Under the pieces are notes generated by a model. It worked only from the letters and a program-made list of their open reading frames with translations, was not told where the DNA came from and searched no databases. From positions 19,635 through 83,634 of the forward strand of contig NZ_BLJG01000106.1 of the NCBI RefSeq assembly GCF_009932375.1: a DNA stretch of 64,000 bases, given 5' to 3'. Both the position numbers and the translations under genes were made by a program. Positions 52,279 to 61,747 of this stretch are shown piece by piece. Position 1 is the first letter of the stretch. Every line of letters begins with the position of its first letter. The DNA comes from Pseudomonas juntendi. Its GTDB lineage: Bacteria; Pseudomonadota; Gammaproteobacteria; Pseudomonadales; Pseudomonadaceae.

Positions 52279-54351
52279 ATGCCTAGCCAGTCCGATCTGC
52301 GGTTCAGCTTCGAGGCCCTGGCCGGCCGGGTTGAGTTCGAAGTGGTTTCGTTCGAACTCGAAGAGGCCATCAGCGCGCCGTTCCAACTGCACCTGGAACT
52401 GATCAGTTTCGACGCGGATGTCGACTTCGGCCTGCTGCTCGACAAGCCCGGGCTGTTCACGGTCTGGCGTGGCGAGCAGCCGCTGCGCCATGTGCACGGC
52501 CTGGTCAGCCGTTTCAGCCAAGGCGAGACCGGCAGGTTTCGTACCTACTACCACGCGTTGCTAGAGCCGCAGCTGGCCCGCGCCCGGCTGCGCTCGAACT
52601 GGCGCATCTTCCAGCACAAGACTGTGCCGCAGATTATTGAACTGATGTTGCAGCGCCAGGGCATCAACCGCTTCGTAATCAAGAGCCTCGGCGAGCATCA
52701 GGTCCGCGAATTCTGCGTTCAGGCCGGTGAAACCGACCTCGACTTCATCGCCCGGCTGGCAGCCGAAGAAGGCTTTGTCTACCGCTTCGAGCACACGCCA
52801 CAACAGCACCGCCTGGTCATTACCGATCGGCTGCTGGCGTTTGGCACTATCAGCCGCGGCGCGGTCCGGGCCGATGACCCACAAGCGGTAGATGAGGGTG
52901 ATATCGGCCCCGACCACGTGCTGTATCACGCCAACAGCGGTGGTGATCAGGCCGTGCCGTGCCTGCGACGCCTGCGTTACAGCGAGCAGGTCCGCAGCAC
53001 CCGGCAGGTGCAGCGGGACTACACCTTCACCCACCCGCGCTACCGCCAGGAGCATCGGGCCGCTGACAGCAGCATCCCCCATCAAACGCTGGCCTACGAG
53101 CGTTTCGACTACCCTGGGCGCTACAAGCGGGACGCGGTCGGCGTACCGTTCACGGCCACGCGCCTCGCGGCGCTGCGCCACGACACGCATGTTGCCGAGG
53201 TGCAGGGCGATGATGTGCGCCTGCAACCAGGGTTGAGTTTCACGCTTGACGGGCACCCGCGCGAAGACCTGAACGTGCATTGGCGGCCGATCCGCGTGCA
53301 CCATGAAGGCGTGCAGTTCACCAGCCTGCAGGAAGAGGCAGGCAGCGCCGACCATGGCACCCGCTACGTGCAGCGTGCCATGCTGGTGCCGGGCACCCGC
53401 GAATGGCGCCCGGCACCCCTGGCCAAACCCCGTATCGATGGCCCGCACATGGCCACCGTGGTCGGCCCGCCCGGCGAAGAGATCTACTGTGACGAGTGGG
53501 GCCGGGTCAAGGTCAGTTTTCCCTGGGATCGGGAGAGCAAGGGCAATGAGTTCAGCTCTTGCTGGGTCCGGGTTTCGCAAAGCTGGGCAGGCGGCAGTTG
53601 GGGCTCGATGGCCATCCCGCGCATTGGCCAGGACGTGATCATTCAGTACGTCAACGCCGACCCCGACCAGCCGCTGATCATCGGGCGTACCTACTGCGGT
53701 GATCAGCTTCCGCCGTATGACCTGCCGGAGCACAAAACCCGCATGACCATCAAGAGCCAGACCCACAAGGGCAATGGCTTCAATGAGCTGCGCTTCGAGG
53801 ACGAACTGGGCAGGGAGGAGGTGTTCATTCATGCCCAGCGCGACTACAACACGGTGGTCGGCAACGACGAAACCACGCGTGTCGGGCGCAATCGGTTGGA
53901 GCAGGTGGGCAATGATCAGCAACTTAGCATCGGTAACCACTATCGCCAGGAAACCGGGGGCAACCACAACCAGTTCATCGGGCAGAACTGCCAGGTCGAA
54001 ATCAAGCATGACCTGACGAATCAGGTCGGTAACAACCGCAGTGAGGCGACCCTGGGCTGTCAGCAGGTTCTCGTCGGCAAGGACAGCGCCTTGGTGGTCA
54101 AAGGTGCTCAACGGGTCGAAGTCGGCAATGGCATGCAGCAGCGCACTACCGTGTATCAGCTGCATGCCAGTGAGCGCATAGAGTTGAAAACCCCAGGTGG
54201 CTGCATCGTGCTGGACCGGCGCGGTATCACCCTCAATGGCCAGACACTGAACCTGATGGGGCAAACCCAGGCGACTGCGCAGGGGGCAGGCAGCGCTACG
54301 TCGCTGACATTGACGCCGAACGCTGCCAGCACCTGTGAGGGAAAGCTCTGA
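52279..54351 (+). CDS. vgrG: VgrG spike protein of an orphan T6SS cassette
   Basis: This 690-residue VgrG has the gp27-like base (about 1-380), the gp5 OB-fold (about 390-480, with YCDEWGRVKVSFPWDRES) and a repeat-rich C-terminal needle (VGNDETTRVGRN, EQVGNDQQLSIGNHY). It lacks the DUF2345 extension and transthyretin-like tail of the VgrG at 9971. It is followed with a one-base overlap by a DUF4123 adaptor gene, so cargo is loaded through an adaptor here. It needs structural genes encoded elsewhere, possibly the cluster in this window. Confidence 0.92.
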   Translation: MPSQSDLRFSFEALAGRVEFEVVSFELEEAISAPFQLHLELISFDADVDFGLLLDKPGLFTVWRGEQPLRHVHGLVSRFSQGETGRFRTYYHALLEPQLARARLRSNWRIFQHKTVPQIIELMLQRQGINRFVIKSLGEHQVREFCVQAGETDLDFIARLAAEEGFVYRFEHTPQQHRLVITDRLLAFGTISRGAVRADDPQAVDEGDIGPDHVLYHANSGGDQAVPCLRRLRYSEQVRSTRQVQRDYTFTHPRYRQEHRAADSSIPHQTLAYERFDYPGRYKRDAVGVPFTATRLAALRHDTHVAEVQGDDVRLQPGLSFTLDGHPREDLNVHWRPIRVHHEGVQFTSLQEEAGSADHGTRYVQRAMLVPGTREWRPAPLAKPRIDGPHMATVVGPPGEEIYCDEWGRVKVSFPWDRESKGNEFSSCWVRVSQSWAGGSWGSMAIPRIGQDVIIQYVNADPDQPLIIGRTYCGDQLPPYDLPEHKTRMTIKSQTHKGNGFNELRFEDELGREEVFIHAQRDYNTVVGNDETTRVGRNRLEQVGNDQQLSIGNHYRQETGGNHNQFIGQNCQVEIKHDLTNQVGNNRSEATLGCQQVLVGKDSALVVKGAQRVEVGNGMQQRTTVYQLHASERIELKTPGGCIVLDRRGITLNGQTLNLMGQTQATAQGAGSATSLTLTPNAASTCEGKL

Positions 54352-55274
54352 TGACGGCTGATGAACTGGCCCACGTGATCGAACAGCAGCATGCGCCCAC
54401 CCTGTACAGCTATGTGTTGGTCGACCCCCTCGCGCCCGAGGACAAAGGCGATCCAGCCTTGCTCGCCCAGCTTCGCGAGGCATTGGGGGCGAGCGCTTTG
54501 ATGCGTGTACCCAGGCCCGACCTGGCGCATGTGCCGCACCTGCATCCTGTACTGGTATGCCTGGCTGTGCCCGGTGCGCTGCCCAGCCGCGCAATATTGG
54601 AATTGACCGCCCGGGCAGCCGTGCGTGGGTTGTTTCAGCCAAGGCGCTACGTATGCGGCTGGGTGTTCAGTGAACAGCCAGCGGCCGACATCGCAGCTCA
54701 CCTCAGTCGCTTGTGCCGGTTACCCGACAGGGCCCAGGCACTGAGCTTCTATCCGGTCTACGAGCCGATACGCCTGGAGCTGCTTGCGGCAACGTTCAAG
54801 CAAGGGGAGCGTGCGCCGTGGTGGCCCATCAGCCGCTGGTTGTTCCTCAACAGCAGTGGGCAGTTGCTGAACCTCAAGGGGCAGAGCGGGCAGCGCTGTC
54901 TGCTGCCCGCGTCTGCTTGGCGCATGCAAGCGGATGGAGCATTGGTCGAGCGCGTATTGCGGAGCTTGAGCGCTCTGCGAGCAGGCGTGAACAATAGCTT
55001 TCAGTGTCAGATACCGTCGTTTGCGGCTGTACGAGCCGGCAACCATATCCAGGAAGCACGCGCCTTGGGCTTGACCGACTCGGAAGATATCGTGGTGCTG
55101 GCCCTGCACCAGCTGTGCATTCATCCCCAGCTAACCTCCCTTGCCGCCGTGCGCGGCCTGATAGATGTAGCCTGCCAAGAGCAGCGCGCGCTAGCGCCGT
55201 TGCTTGCCTGCTACTCCGAGGCGCAATGGCGGCACCTGATCCAACTCCTGCCGGAAGCGGAGCGCCTTGCATGA
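54351..55274 (+). CDS. DUF4123 T6SS adaptor/chaperone
   Basis: This 307-residue protein has the DUF4123 layout: LYSYVLVDPLAPEDKGDPAL near the start, a middle containing FYPVYEPIRLELLAATF, and a more variable C-terminus. DUF4123 proteins (Tap/Tec) bind a specific effector and deliver it to the cognate VgrG. It lies between that VgrG and a MIX-type effector with short overlaps at both ends, the standard order. Confidence 0.88.
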   Translation: MTADELAHVIEQQHAPTLYSYVLVDPLAPEDKGDPALLAQLREALGASALMRVPRPDLAHVPHLHPVLVCLAVPGALPSRAILELTARAAVRGLFQPRRYVCGWVFSEQPAADIAAHLSRLCRLPDRAQALSFYPVYEPIRLELLAATFKQGERAPWWPISRWLFLNSSGQLLNLKGQSGQRCLLPASAWRMQADGALVERVLRSLSALRAGVNNSFQCQIPSFAAVRAGNHIQEARALGLTDSEDIVVLALHQLCIHPQLTSLAAVRGLIDVACQEQRALAPLLACYSEAQWRHLIQLLPEAERLA

Positions 55275-58200
55275 CCATCAGTCAACGAATCGCCCTGGCT
55301 GTCGCTGAAGCCGGGCTGCCGCATGACCACTGCATGGCTTGTCAGCGCCAGGGGCTGCCCATTCTGCCCCTGCGCCGTGCGCTGGTCCCGGATACCCGAC
55401 CGGAGTGCGTCACTACCGTGGCGGGGCATTTGCACATCTGCGCCAAGCCTGGCCTGCGCACGTTACGCATGGGCTACCTGTATGTCTTGCTTGACCAGCA
55501 GGTCTGGCAAGCCTACGCCGTCAGCGCACAGGGCCATCTGCGACGCTTTGACCCCTATGCGCCCCCAGCTGGCCCACCTGGGCCACTGCCGGAAAAATGT
55601 GCGCAGGAAAACCACGATATTCCGGCGGCCTTCGTCACGATCGACACCGACAAATACAACAGTGCCTGGCTGGCCTTTTCCAGTGATGCCTGGCCGGTGA
55701 GCGTGCTGAACGCCTACAAGCAAGGCGTGGCACCAAGGCACCGCTTCGTAGGGATTGATCTGACCCAGGCGCGTACCCATCCGCAATTGCTGGGCCTGGC
55801 GATGACGGCCGACCAGTTGCAAGTTGACAACCAGGTGTTCGAGTACAGCCAGCAGGCGTGCGCACCGTTCGACAGCGTGCATGGTTTCCACAGTCGTTGG
55901 CTGCGCAGGTTTGCCCTGCGTGGTTACGTGGTCAATGCATCGGACCGCCACCAGTTGGCAAACGGTGTGTTGGCGCTGGTGCTGGACGACACCGTAGGTT
56001 TCATCCAGGAATATAACCACCAGCGGCTGAGCTGGGTAGTGAAGCGCCAGGTCTGGCGTGAGGACCCACTACGCGCGTACCAGTTGCAGACGTCGCAGAT
56101 AGTACAGGTGATCCGCGCCACGCACCGGGAGTGGGCGGCACAAGGGGTGCCGTCGCTGCAGCCGGTGACCGGCGACGGGCCACCAATTTTCGTGGACCCG
56201 GCAGTCGAGCGACAGCGTTTGGTCGAGCGTGCGCAGCTGGAAAGTGATGCCCGTCTAGAAGAGCGCTACCACGAGCCGCAGCGGGCTGCTTTCCAAGCTG
56301 AGCACGAGGCGCAGGATGCCGAGTTCCAGCGCTACATCGACCAGGACGCGCAGGCCTATGTTGCATTATTCGATACCCCGATGTTCAAGGTGGCCGAGCG
56401 CCACGACTATGACGGCCGTGATCGCGAGTCCGGTGTGGCCTATACCAAGACCATGGGACTGTGCTTGGGCGGTGGTGTCACAGAGGCCGTGGTGGCCAGC
56501 CTTGAACCCCGCCAGCCCCCAGCCGGTACCAGCGAACGGCTGTGGCAGGTATGGCTACAAAACCCCGACAGCCCTCCCTACCGCGCGCTGCTGATGCGTG
56601 ACAACGCTTTGCTGGCCGCGCTGTTCCCCAGTTTTTCAGGTGACCAGGCAATCAACTGGAACGACAGCGACAAGCTCTTCGGCATGTTGAGCAAGGTCAT
56701 CGCCAGCGACGATGCCGGTTTACGCATGCGAAATAGCTTGAAGCAGGCCATCGCCGAAACGCAGAGCGCGGTGAATGCCGCCAGTCAACGCCTGGCGCCT
56801 AGCCTCGGGCCAGGCATTCACAACGCTGTTCGGCACCTGAACAGCGCAATCCAGTTTCTTTACAACGGGGTGCAACTGATCGAGCTTGAAGTGAAGATGA
56901 AGCTGGGCGAGTACTACGCCTTGCAGAGTGTGCACTTACGCCAGTTGCAGCACCGCGCAAATGCCTCCCTCGCTGAGACGAGAGACCGTATGTATCGCAG
57001 TGTCGATGACTTTGAAGTTGGTTCGCTCAAGGCGATGCGCAAGGTCCGGCCGATCCTGCAGCACGGTTTGATGAGCCTTGCGCTGCTCGACCCTCGTCTG
57101 ACCAACACCGTGATCAGTGTCACGGTCTGGGTCGAAGGCACGGCTGCGCAAGTGCATGGCCGGTTAGTCGAAGCGGCCAGCATCAAGCTGACTCAGGCGA
57201 GCAGTGCGGCGCACGCGGCCATGGTGGATATCTCGGTCGCGGCAGGTACCCTCGACAGCAATGCCCGCAAGTTGCTTGACGGGATGAAGATAACTGCGCA
57301 CCAGGCCAGCCAGCTGGTGCGTGGCGGTTTCTCAGGCCTGCGCGGGGTTGCAGGCAGTTGGGAGGTGCTACTCGGGATCGGTGGGCTGTATTTGCAGTAT
57401 GACAGCCTGACCAGAAATCAGGAAAAGGCCGAGGCAGAGATTGGGCCTAAGGCGTACGAGGCCAAATTGGCGCTGCAGGGTTCGCAACTGGGTGTGCTTG
57501 GGGGGCAAATCGAATTGGTGGGGCTGGTGTTGAGGGGCGCTGCGGGTTCAAGCACGCCTTGGGCTCTTAACGTAACGGCTCCTGGGCCGGCTTTAATTCG
57601 ACTCGGCGCTATATTCAGCGCGGTTGCTGGAGTCTTTGATATCGCACAAGCGGTTGTCGCTACTGAACAAACTGCCGCCAAAGGAGATAAAACAGCGCGA
57701 AATATGAATGTTATGTCTCTGGCAGCATTTACCGCTGGCACCCTAACCTTTGTAGGCGCAGTTTTGACATCAGCAACATTCGGGCCGCTGGGGTTGGCCA
57801 TTATCTTTACGCTTATTGGATATGCTGCTGGCAGAAGCGCTCTAAAAAAAGAGTCGAGCGAATTGGAGGTCTGGATAAAACGTTGCTTTTTTGGTAGGGC
57901 CAACGAACATCCGAAGATTCATTGGGATGCCCCCGAGTATGCAGATATCGCATTTTCTGAGTTGAATGCGGTTACGCTTGGCGTCAAAGCCAACCTTCAT
58001 TTTTCATCTTCGATAGATACCAGAGAGTCCATGAGAAGGATGGGTGGGTTAGTCCATGTTGAGATAGAGCAAAAATTGATTTTCAAAATAGTACTACCCA
58101 AATATCGAGAGGATGTTTCTGCTTTCTCATGGGCCCTTGTTGTGCATCGTGACGGGGATGGATCATTTCCCGAATACAGCGGTGGCGAAACACTGATTTC

Positions 58201-58495
58201 TGAAGGGTTTGAAAACTCATTAGTAAAGTCTCTTTCAAAAATGGCCAGCTATTCTCGATATTCACCACCTAGACTTCCTGACTACAAAAAACGGTTTGAG
58301 GTGGTCAGAGAAGTCAAGTATGTAGTGACCGAAGGCGTGACCGGACGATGGTTGGAAATATCGGGTGTGGTCGAACTTATGCCGGTCATAGGGCGGCACA
58401 CAATTACTGCAGCAACGCTTTCGGTCATGTATTGGCCAGATCGTTCAATCGTGGATGCCTATGCTGCTATGACCAGACGAGGTGTGAATGACTAA
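55271..58495 (+). CDS. BTH_I2691/VasX-like MIX effector, probable pore-forming toxin
   Basis: This 1074-residue protein starts with the family's cysteine pair and proline motif (HCMACQRQGLPILPLRRA near 18-35), then a MIX-type motif RTLRMGYLYVLLDQQVWQAY (about 63-82). A long helical middle region follows, and hydrophobic segments lie at about 770-800 and 812-855. This matches the BTH_I2691 family, whose P. putida member Tke5 is a pore-forming T6SS effector; assignment to that family is mine from sequence patterns. ATG 55271 overlaps the adaptor stop. The last 850 bp are AT-richer than the rest. Confidence 0.83.
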   Translation: MTISQRIALAVAEAGLPHDHCMACQRQGLPILPLRRALVPDTRPECVTTVAGHLHICAKPGLRTLRMGYLYVLLDQQVWQAYAVSAQGHLRRFDPYAPPAGPPGPLPEKCAQENHDIPAAFVTIDTDKYNSAWLAFSSDAWPVSVLNAYKQGVAPRHRFVGIDLTQARTHPQLLGLAMTADQLQVDNQVFEYSQQACAPFDSVHGFHSRWLRRFALRGYVVNASDRHQLANGVLALVLDDTVGFIQEYNHQRLSWVVKRQVWREDPLRAYQLQTSQIVQVIRATHREWAAQGVPSLQPVTGDGPPIFVDPAVERQRLVERAQLESDARLEERYHEPQRAAFQAEHEAQDAEFQRYIDQDAQAYVALFDTPMFKVAERHDYDGRDRESGVAYTKTMGLCLGGGVTEAVVASLEPRQPPAGTSERLWQVWLQNPDSPPYRALLMRDNALLAALFPSFSGDQAINWNDSDKLFGMLSKVIASDDAGLRMRNSLKQAIAETQSAVNAASQRLAPSLGPGIHNAVRHLNSAIQFLYNGVQLIELEVKMKLGEYYALQSVHLRQLQHRANASLAETRDRMYRSVDDFEVGSLKAMRKVRPILQHGLMSLALLDPRLTNTVISVTVWVEGTAAQVHGRLVEAASIKLTQASSAAHAAMVDISVAAGTLDSNARKLLDGMKITAHQASQLVRGGFSGLRGVAGSWEVLLGIGGLYLQYDSLTRNQEKAEAEIGPKAYEAKLALQGSQLGVLGGQIELVGLVLRGAAGSSTPWALNVTAPGPALIRLGAIFSAVAGVFDIAQAVVATEQTAAKGDKTARNMNVMSLAAFTAGTLTFVGAVLTSATFGPLGLAIIFTLIGYAAGRSALKKESSELEVWIKRCFFGRANEHPKIHWDAPEYADIAFSELNAVTLGVKANLHFSSSIDTRESMRRMGGLVHVEIEQKLIFKIVLPKYREDVSAFSWALVVHRDGDGSFPEYSGGETLISEGFENSLVKSLSKMASYSRYSPPRLPDYKKRFEVVREVKYVVTEGVTGRWLEISGVVELMPVIGRHTITAATLSVMYWPDRSIVDAYAAMTRRGVND

Positions 58496-59306
58496 GCTCA
58501 CATCGCCACCTCTAAGTGGGCGCGGCTTGGGTTGGAGGTATGATCTCCCTTATGTTGGAGAAGAGCCCAAGGTCAGTGGGTGTCTGGACAGGATCAAACC
58601 CCCACCCAACTATTACGATGCGATCTATCTGGAGTTGCCAAGGCAGTCAGTCAGCTTGCGAGGCGTTGTAGCATTATTGGGTGTGCCATCGATGCTGCTC
58701 TGCTTAGGCGTGGCGCTATGGTTGTATTGGGGGTTGCTGGTTGAAGGGTTTACCCATGATTGGGTCACCAATGTCTTGACTGTGATATTTCCTGTGCTAC
58801 CGCTGTGGGTGATCCTTTGCTTTATCAAGTTGGATCTGACTGTTCCAAGAGACGAGCCCATTCGCTTCAATCGGTTACGCCGAAAAATCTACCTCTATCA
58901 ATTCAGATTTCATTACATGTATTTATTCAGCCGCAGACACTGGGGCGTCAAACCCGTTGCCTACAACTGGGATGACGTTACCGCCGAGGTTTACCGAATC
59001 TACGCCCCCGGCCACGGCGGTCTGATCGAAAACGTCATGCTGTCGGTCCGTAATCCGGAAACCAACGAAGTCATTGACCGCGTGTTTTTCAGCCACGACC
59101 TCTACCACGGCGAGGCCTACTGGGCCATCGCCAGACTGTTCATGCAGCAAGGCCCCCAGGCCCTCCCGAAGTTCGTACACCCCGCCCGCGACTGGAATGA
59201 TGATGATGGTCTGAGCCACATGCACTGCCTGGCGCCGAGGGTTCACTGGCCAGTGGCGATTGATCGCGAATCACGTACCGCACCGCACGCAGGCGAAGCG
59301 CGATGA
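58488..59306 (+). CDS. DUF6708-like membrane protein, probable immunity protein
   Basis: This 272-residue protein has two membrane segments (about 57-85 and 92-113) and a cytoplasmic C-terminal domain with FNRLRRKIYLYQFRF and WDDVTAEVYRIYAP, features of the DUF6708 family found next to BTH_I2691 effectors. An inner-membrane protein is the expected immunity partner of a membrane-targeting toxin. It overlaps the effector stop by eight bases. The first 420 bp are AT-richer than the C-terminal half. Confidence 0.75.
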   Translation: MTKLTSPPLSGRGLGWRYDLPYVGEEPKVSGCLDRIKPPPNYYDAIYLELPRQSVSLRGVVALLGVPSMLLCLGVALWLYWGLLVEGFTHDWVTNVLTVIFPVLPLWVILCFIKLDLTVPRDEPIRFNRLRRKIYLYQFRFHYMYLFSRRHWGVKPVAYNWDDVTAEVYRIYAPGHGGLIENVMLSVRNPETNEVIDRVFFSHDLYHGEAYWAIARLFMQQGPQALPKFVHPARDWNDDDGLSHMHCLAPRVHWPVAIDRESRTAPHAGEAR

Positions 59307-59560
59307 AACCTGTTGTGCTTGTCGGTCATCGACATCTCTGCCCATTGCATGGCGCTAACCAGGTCGAGAGCGGGAGTGCTGGGTATACATTCAACGGCAG
59401 CGCAGTGGCCAGGGTGGGGGACCGGACTACCTGCGGAGCGGTAATCGAAAGCGGGGCCGAGCACTTCCTGATCGAGGGGGCTGCTGTGGCGCGCAAGGGG
59501 GACAGGACTGATCATGGCGGCGTGCTGGATGAAGGCGATGCAGGCTGGTTGCTGGAGTGA
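59303..59560 (+). CDS. PAAR-domain T6SS tip protein
   Basis: This 85-residue PAAR protein closes the cassette. It contains VGHRHLCPLHGANQVESGSA, the metal-binding His and Cys residues, and VARVGDRTTCGAVIESGAEH. It would cap the VgrG encoded at 52279. Its start overlaps the immunity gene by four bases. Confidence 0.9.
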   Translation: MKPVVLVGHRHLCPLHGANQVESGSAGYTFNGSAVARVGDRTTCGAVIESGAEHFLIEGAAVARKGDRTDHGGVLDEGDAGWLLE

Positions 59561-59593
59561 GGCGATTTGCGCGCACGGTATGGCTGGCGTGCA

Positions 59594-60436
59594 TCACCGC
59601 CCAGTCTTGCTGATCTTTTTGCCGGCCTGCGCAGCCACTTCCAGCGCCTGGCCGTCCCGCTGCTTGCCTTGGCGTGCCAGGCCCTCGAGCTGGGGTATCA
59701 GCATGCCTTCCGGCAAGTGCCGCCAGAACCGCCCCGGCATGTGCAGGCGCAGGGCATCAGGGTTGAGGCGGGCAGGGTTGAACGTATGGCGGTAATAGGT
59801 ACGCCACAGCTCGGCCCCTGGGTCTTCGGCACTGCGCGCCCACTGTCGCCATTGCGCCGGGCAGTGCCGTTGATAGTCGAACCCGGCACCGTCGAAGCGA
59901 ATGCCATCCTGAGGCGTAGCGATCAGCCAGCGCAACTTACCCAGGCGGTCGGCGAAGTGCGCACTGGCGCTCTGCAGAACGTCATGTGCCGGCTCGTGGT
60001 AAGCCACCAGGTCCAGTTGCAATTGCCCAGCCACCACTTCGGGTAGCGGCACGAAGCGGACAAAGGCATGCAAATGATGGGCTTCGCGCGTTACCTGCTT
60101 GATGCGCCGTTGCAACTCACTGCCCAGGCGGTCCCCCGCCAGCATTGCGGTGCGGTCGCCGTGGGCGACACGCCACAGCACTTCGTACAGCAGGTTCCAG
60201 CGTTGCTCGCCACGGTAGCGAGAGGCCAGTTCCAACTGACCCAACAATTGGGCCGGGACTTTGGCCCGGAAGGGGCCAGGGCCGGCAGGCAGCGCTGTGG
60301 GTACAGCCAGTAGATCCGCCATGGGGCCCTGGTTCCAGGTGATTTCCGAAGGGTCGATGCCATGCCCCAGTAACACCCGCGCCTGTTCACGCCATGTGGC
60401 GAACAGGTCGTCGCAGTCGAGCGCAATCACCCCCAC
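59594..60436 (-). CDS. DUF4130/TIGR03915-type putative DNA repair protein
   Basis: This 280-residue protein matches the family that always accompanies a radical SAM partner: HHLHAFVRFVPLPEVVAGQL, DRLGKLRWLIATPQDGIRFD, and a C-terminal WRTYYRHTFNPARLN with MPGRFWRHLPEG, which is the DUF4130 signature. The biochemical role is unproved; DNA metabolism or repair is proposed for the pair. It overlaps the radical SAM gene by ten bases and is co-transcribed from the SOS-like promoter upstream. Confidence 0.85.
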   Translation of the reverse strand: MGVIALDCDDLFATWREQARVLLGHGIDPSEITWNQGPMADLLAVPTALPAGPGPFRAKVPAQLLGQLELASRYRGEQRWNLLYEVLWRVAHGDRTAMLAGDRLGSELQRRIKQVTREAHHLHAFVRFVPLPEVVAGQLQLDLVAYHEPAHDVLQSASAHFADRLGKLRWLIATPQDGIRFDGAGFDYQRHCPAQWRQWARSAEDPGAELWRTYYRHTFNPARLNPDALRLHMPGRFWRHLPEGMLIPQLEGLARQGKQRDGQALEVAAQAGKKISKTGR

Positions 60437-61647
60437 AACCCCATTTGCACCGGCGCCTGCGGTTCGCGCAGGCGTGCACGCAGCAACCCGCTGCGCAGTT
60501 CGGCCTGTGCCGGGCGGTAATCGCTGGTGACGATGAACGGGCGAGCCTTGTCCAGTACGCAGCGCAGCTGAATCAGGTCGTCATAGCGGATACGCCGTTC
60601 CCGGCGCAAGGCCACCAGGCGCTGCACGCTGCGCAGGCCTATGCCGGGTATGCGTGCCAGCAGCGCCGGCTCGGCGCGGTTCACGTCCAAGGGGAATACC
60701 TCGCGGTTGGCCAGCGCCCAGGCCAGCTTGGGGTCGATGTCCAGTGCCAGGTTACCGTGCTGACCCAGCAGCTCACCCGCCTTGTAGCCATAGCCCCGGA
60801 GCAGGAAGTCAGCCTGGTACAGGCGGTGCTCGCGCAACAGTGGGGGGGCGGCCAACGGCACGCTGCCTGGGCTGTCGGGGATCGGGCTGAACGCGGAGTA
60901 GTACACCCGCTTGAGGCCGTAACCCTGGTAAAGCGATTCGGCATTGCGCAACAAGGTGCTGTCATCGGTGCTGTCGGCACCGACGATGACCTGGGTACTT
61001 TGCCCCGCCGGGGTAAAGCGCGGTGCCCTGGGTTCATTGGCTACGGCTTGCTGCCCCTGGTGAATGACGCCCATGGCCTGGCGAATGGTGTGTGCCTGCT
61101 TTTCAGGCGCCAGGCGCTTGAGGCTGTCGTCGGTCGGCAGTTCGATGTTGACGCTGAGCCGGTCGGCCAGGCGCCCGGCTTCTTCGATCAGCAGCGGGTC
61201 GGCGTCGGGGATGGTCTTCAGGTGGATGTAGCCGCGGAAGTTGTGTTCTTCGCGCAACAGCCGGGCCACGCGAATCAGCTGTTCCATGGTGTAGTCCGCC
61301 GAACGGATGATGCCAGAGCTGAGGAACAGGCCGCTGATGCAGTTGCGCCGATAGAAATCCAAGGTCAGGCGCACCACCTCTTCCGGGCTGAAACGTGCCC
61401 GAGGCACGTTGCTGGAGCGGCGGTTGACACAGTACTGGCAGTCGTACAGGCAAAAATTGGTCAGCAGCACTTTCAGCAGCGACACGCAGCGGCCGTCGGG
61501 CGTATAGCTGTGGCAAATCCCCATGCCATTGGTAGCACCCAGGCCATCGCCACCGCGCGAATTGCGCTTGGGCGCGCCGCTGCTGGCGCAGGAAGCGTCG
61601 TACTTGGCAGCGTCGGCCAAAATACCGAGTTTGGCGATGAGTTGCAT
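60427..61647 (-). CDS. Radical SAM protein, putative DNA modification/repair (TIGR03916 type)
   Basis: This 406-residue enzyme has the radical SAM cluster motif CLYDCQYC at Cys66, Cys70 and Cys73, and a C-terminal helix-hairpin-helix (LLARIPGIGLRSVQRLVAL near 320-345) that suggests nucleic-acid binding. The family is annotated as putative DNA modification/repair, paired with DUF4130. A LexA-type box overlaps its promoter, supporting a damage response. The substrate is unknown. Confidence 0.88.
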   Translation of the reverse strand: MQLIAKLGILADAAKYDASCASSGAPKRNSRGGDGLGATNGMGICHSYTPDGRCVSLLKVLLTNFCLYDCQYCVNRRSSNVPRARFSPEEVVRLTLDFYRRNCISGLFLSSGIIRSADYTMEQLIRVARLLREEHNFRGYIHLKTIPDADPLLIEEAGRLADRLSVNIELPTDDSLKRLAPEKQAHTIRQAMGVIHQGQQAVANEPRAPRFTPAGQSTQVIVGADSTDDSTLLRNAESLYQGYGLKRVYYSAFSPIPDSPGSVPLAAPPLLREHRLYQADFLLRGYGYKAGELLGQHGNLALDIDPKLAWALANREVFPLDVNRAEPALLARIPGIGLRSVQRLVALRRERRIRYDDLIQLRCVLDKARPFIVTSDYRPAQAELRSGLLRARLREPQAPVQMGLWG

Positions 61648-61664
61648 GGGGGCGTCTCGCTGTA

Positions 61665-61705
61665 CTGAATATTCATACAGTATTTTGAGATCTTAGGGAT
61701 TGCAA
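61665..61705 (-). promoter_or_regulatory. SOS promoter: LexA box overlapping the -10
   Basis: On the minus strand TTGCAA (61700-61705) and TACTGT (61677-61682) are separated by 17 bp. The LexA-type box CTGTATGAATATTCAG occupies 61665-61680 and overlaps the -10. Its ends, CTG and CAG with ten bases between, match the consensus spacing. Confidence 0.75.
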
Positions 61706-61747
61706 GAGGTTGTTCGCCATACCCGACTACTTTCGTCAGAAAAATCC

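Noticed and set aside
52561..54642. Very long open frame on the minus strand, opposite the orphan vgrG and its adaptor gene
   Set aside because: High-GC genes often leave the opposite strand open. The forward genes match VgrG and DUF4123, and the reverse translation matches no family and has no ribosome binding site.
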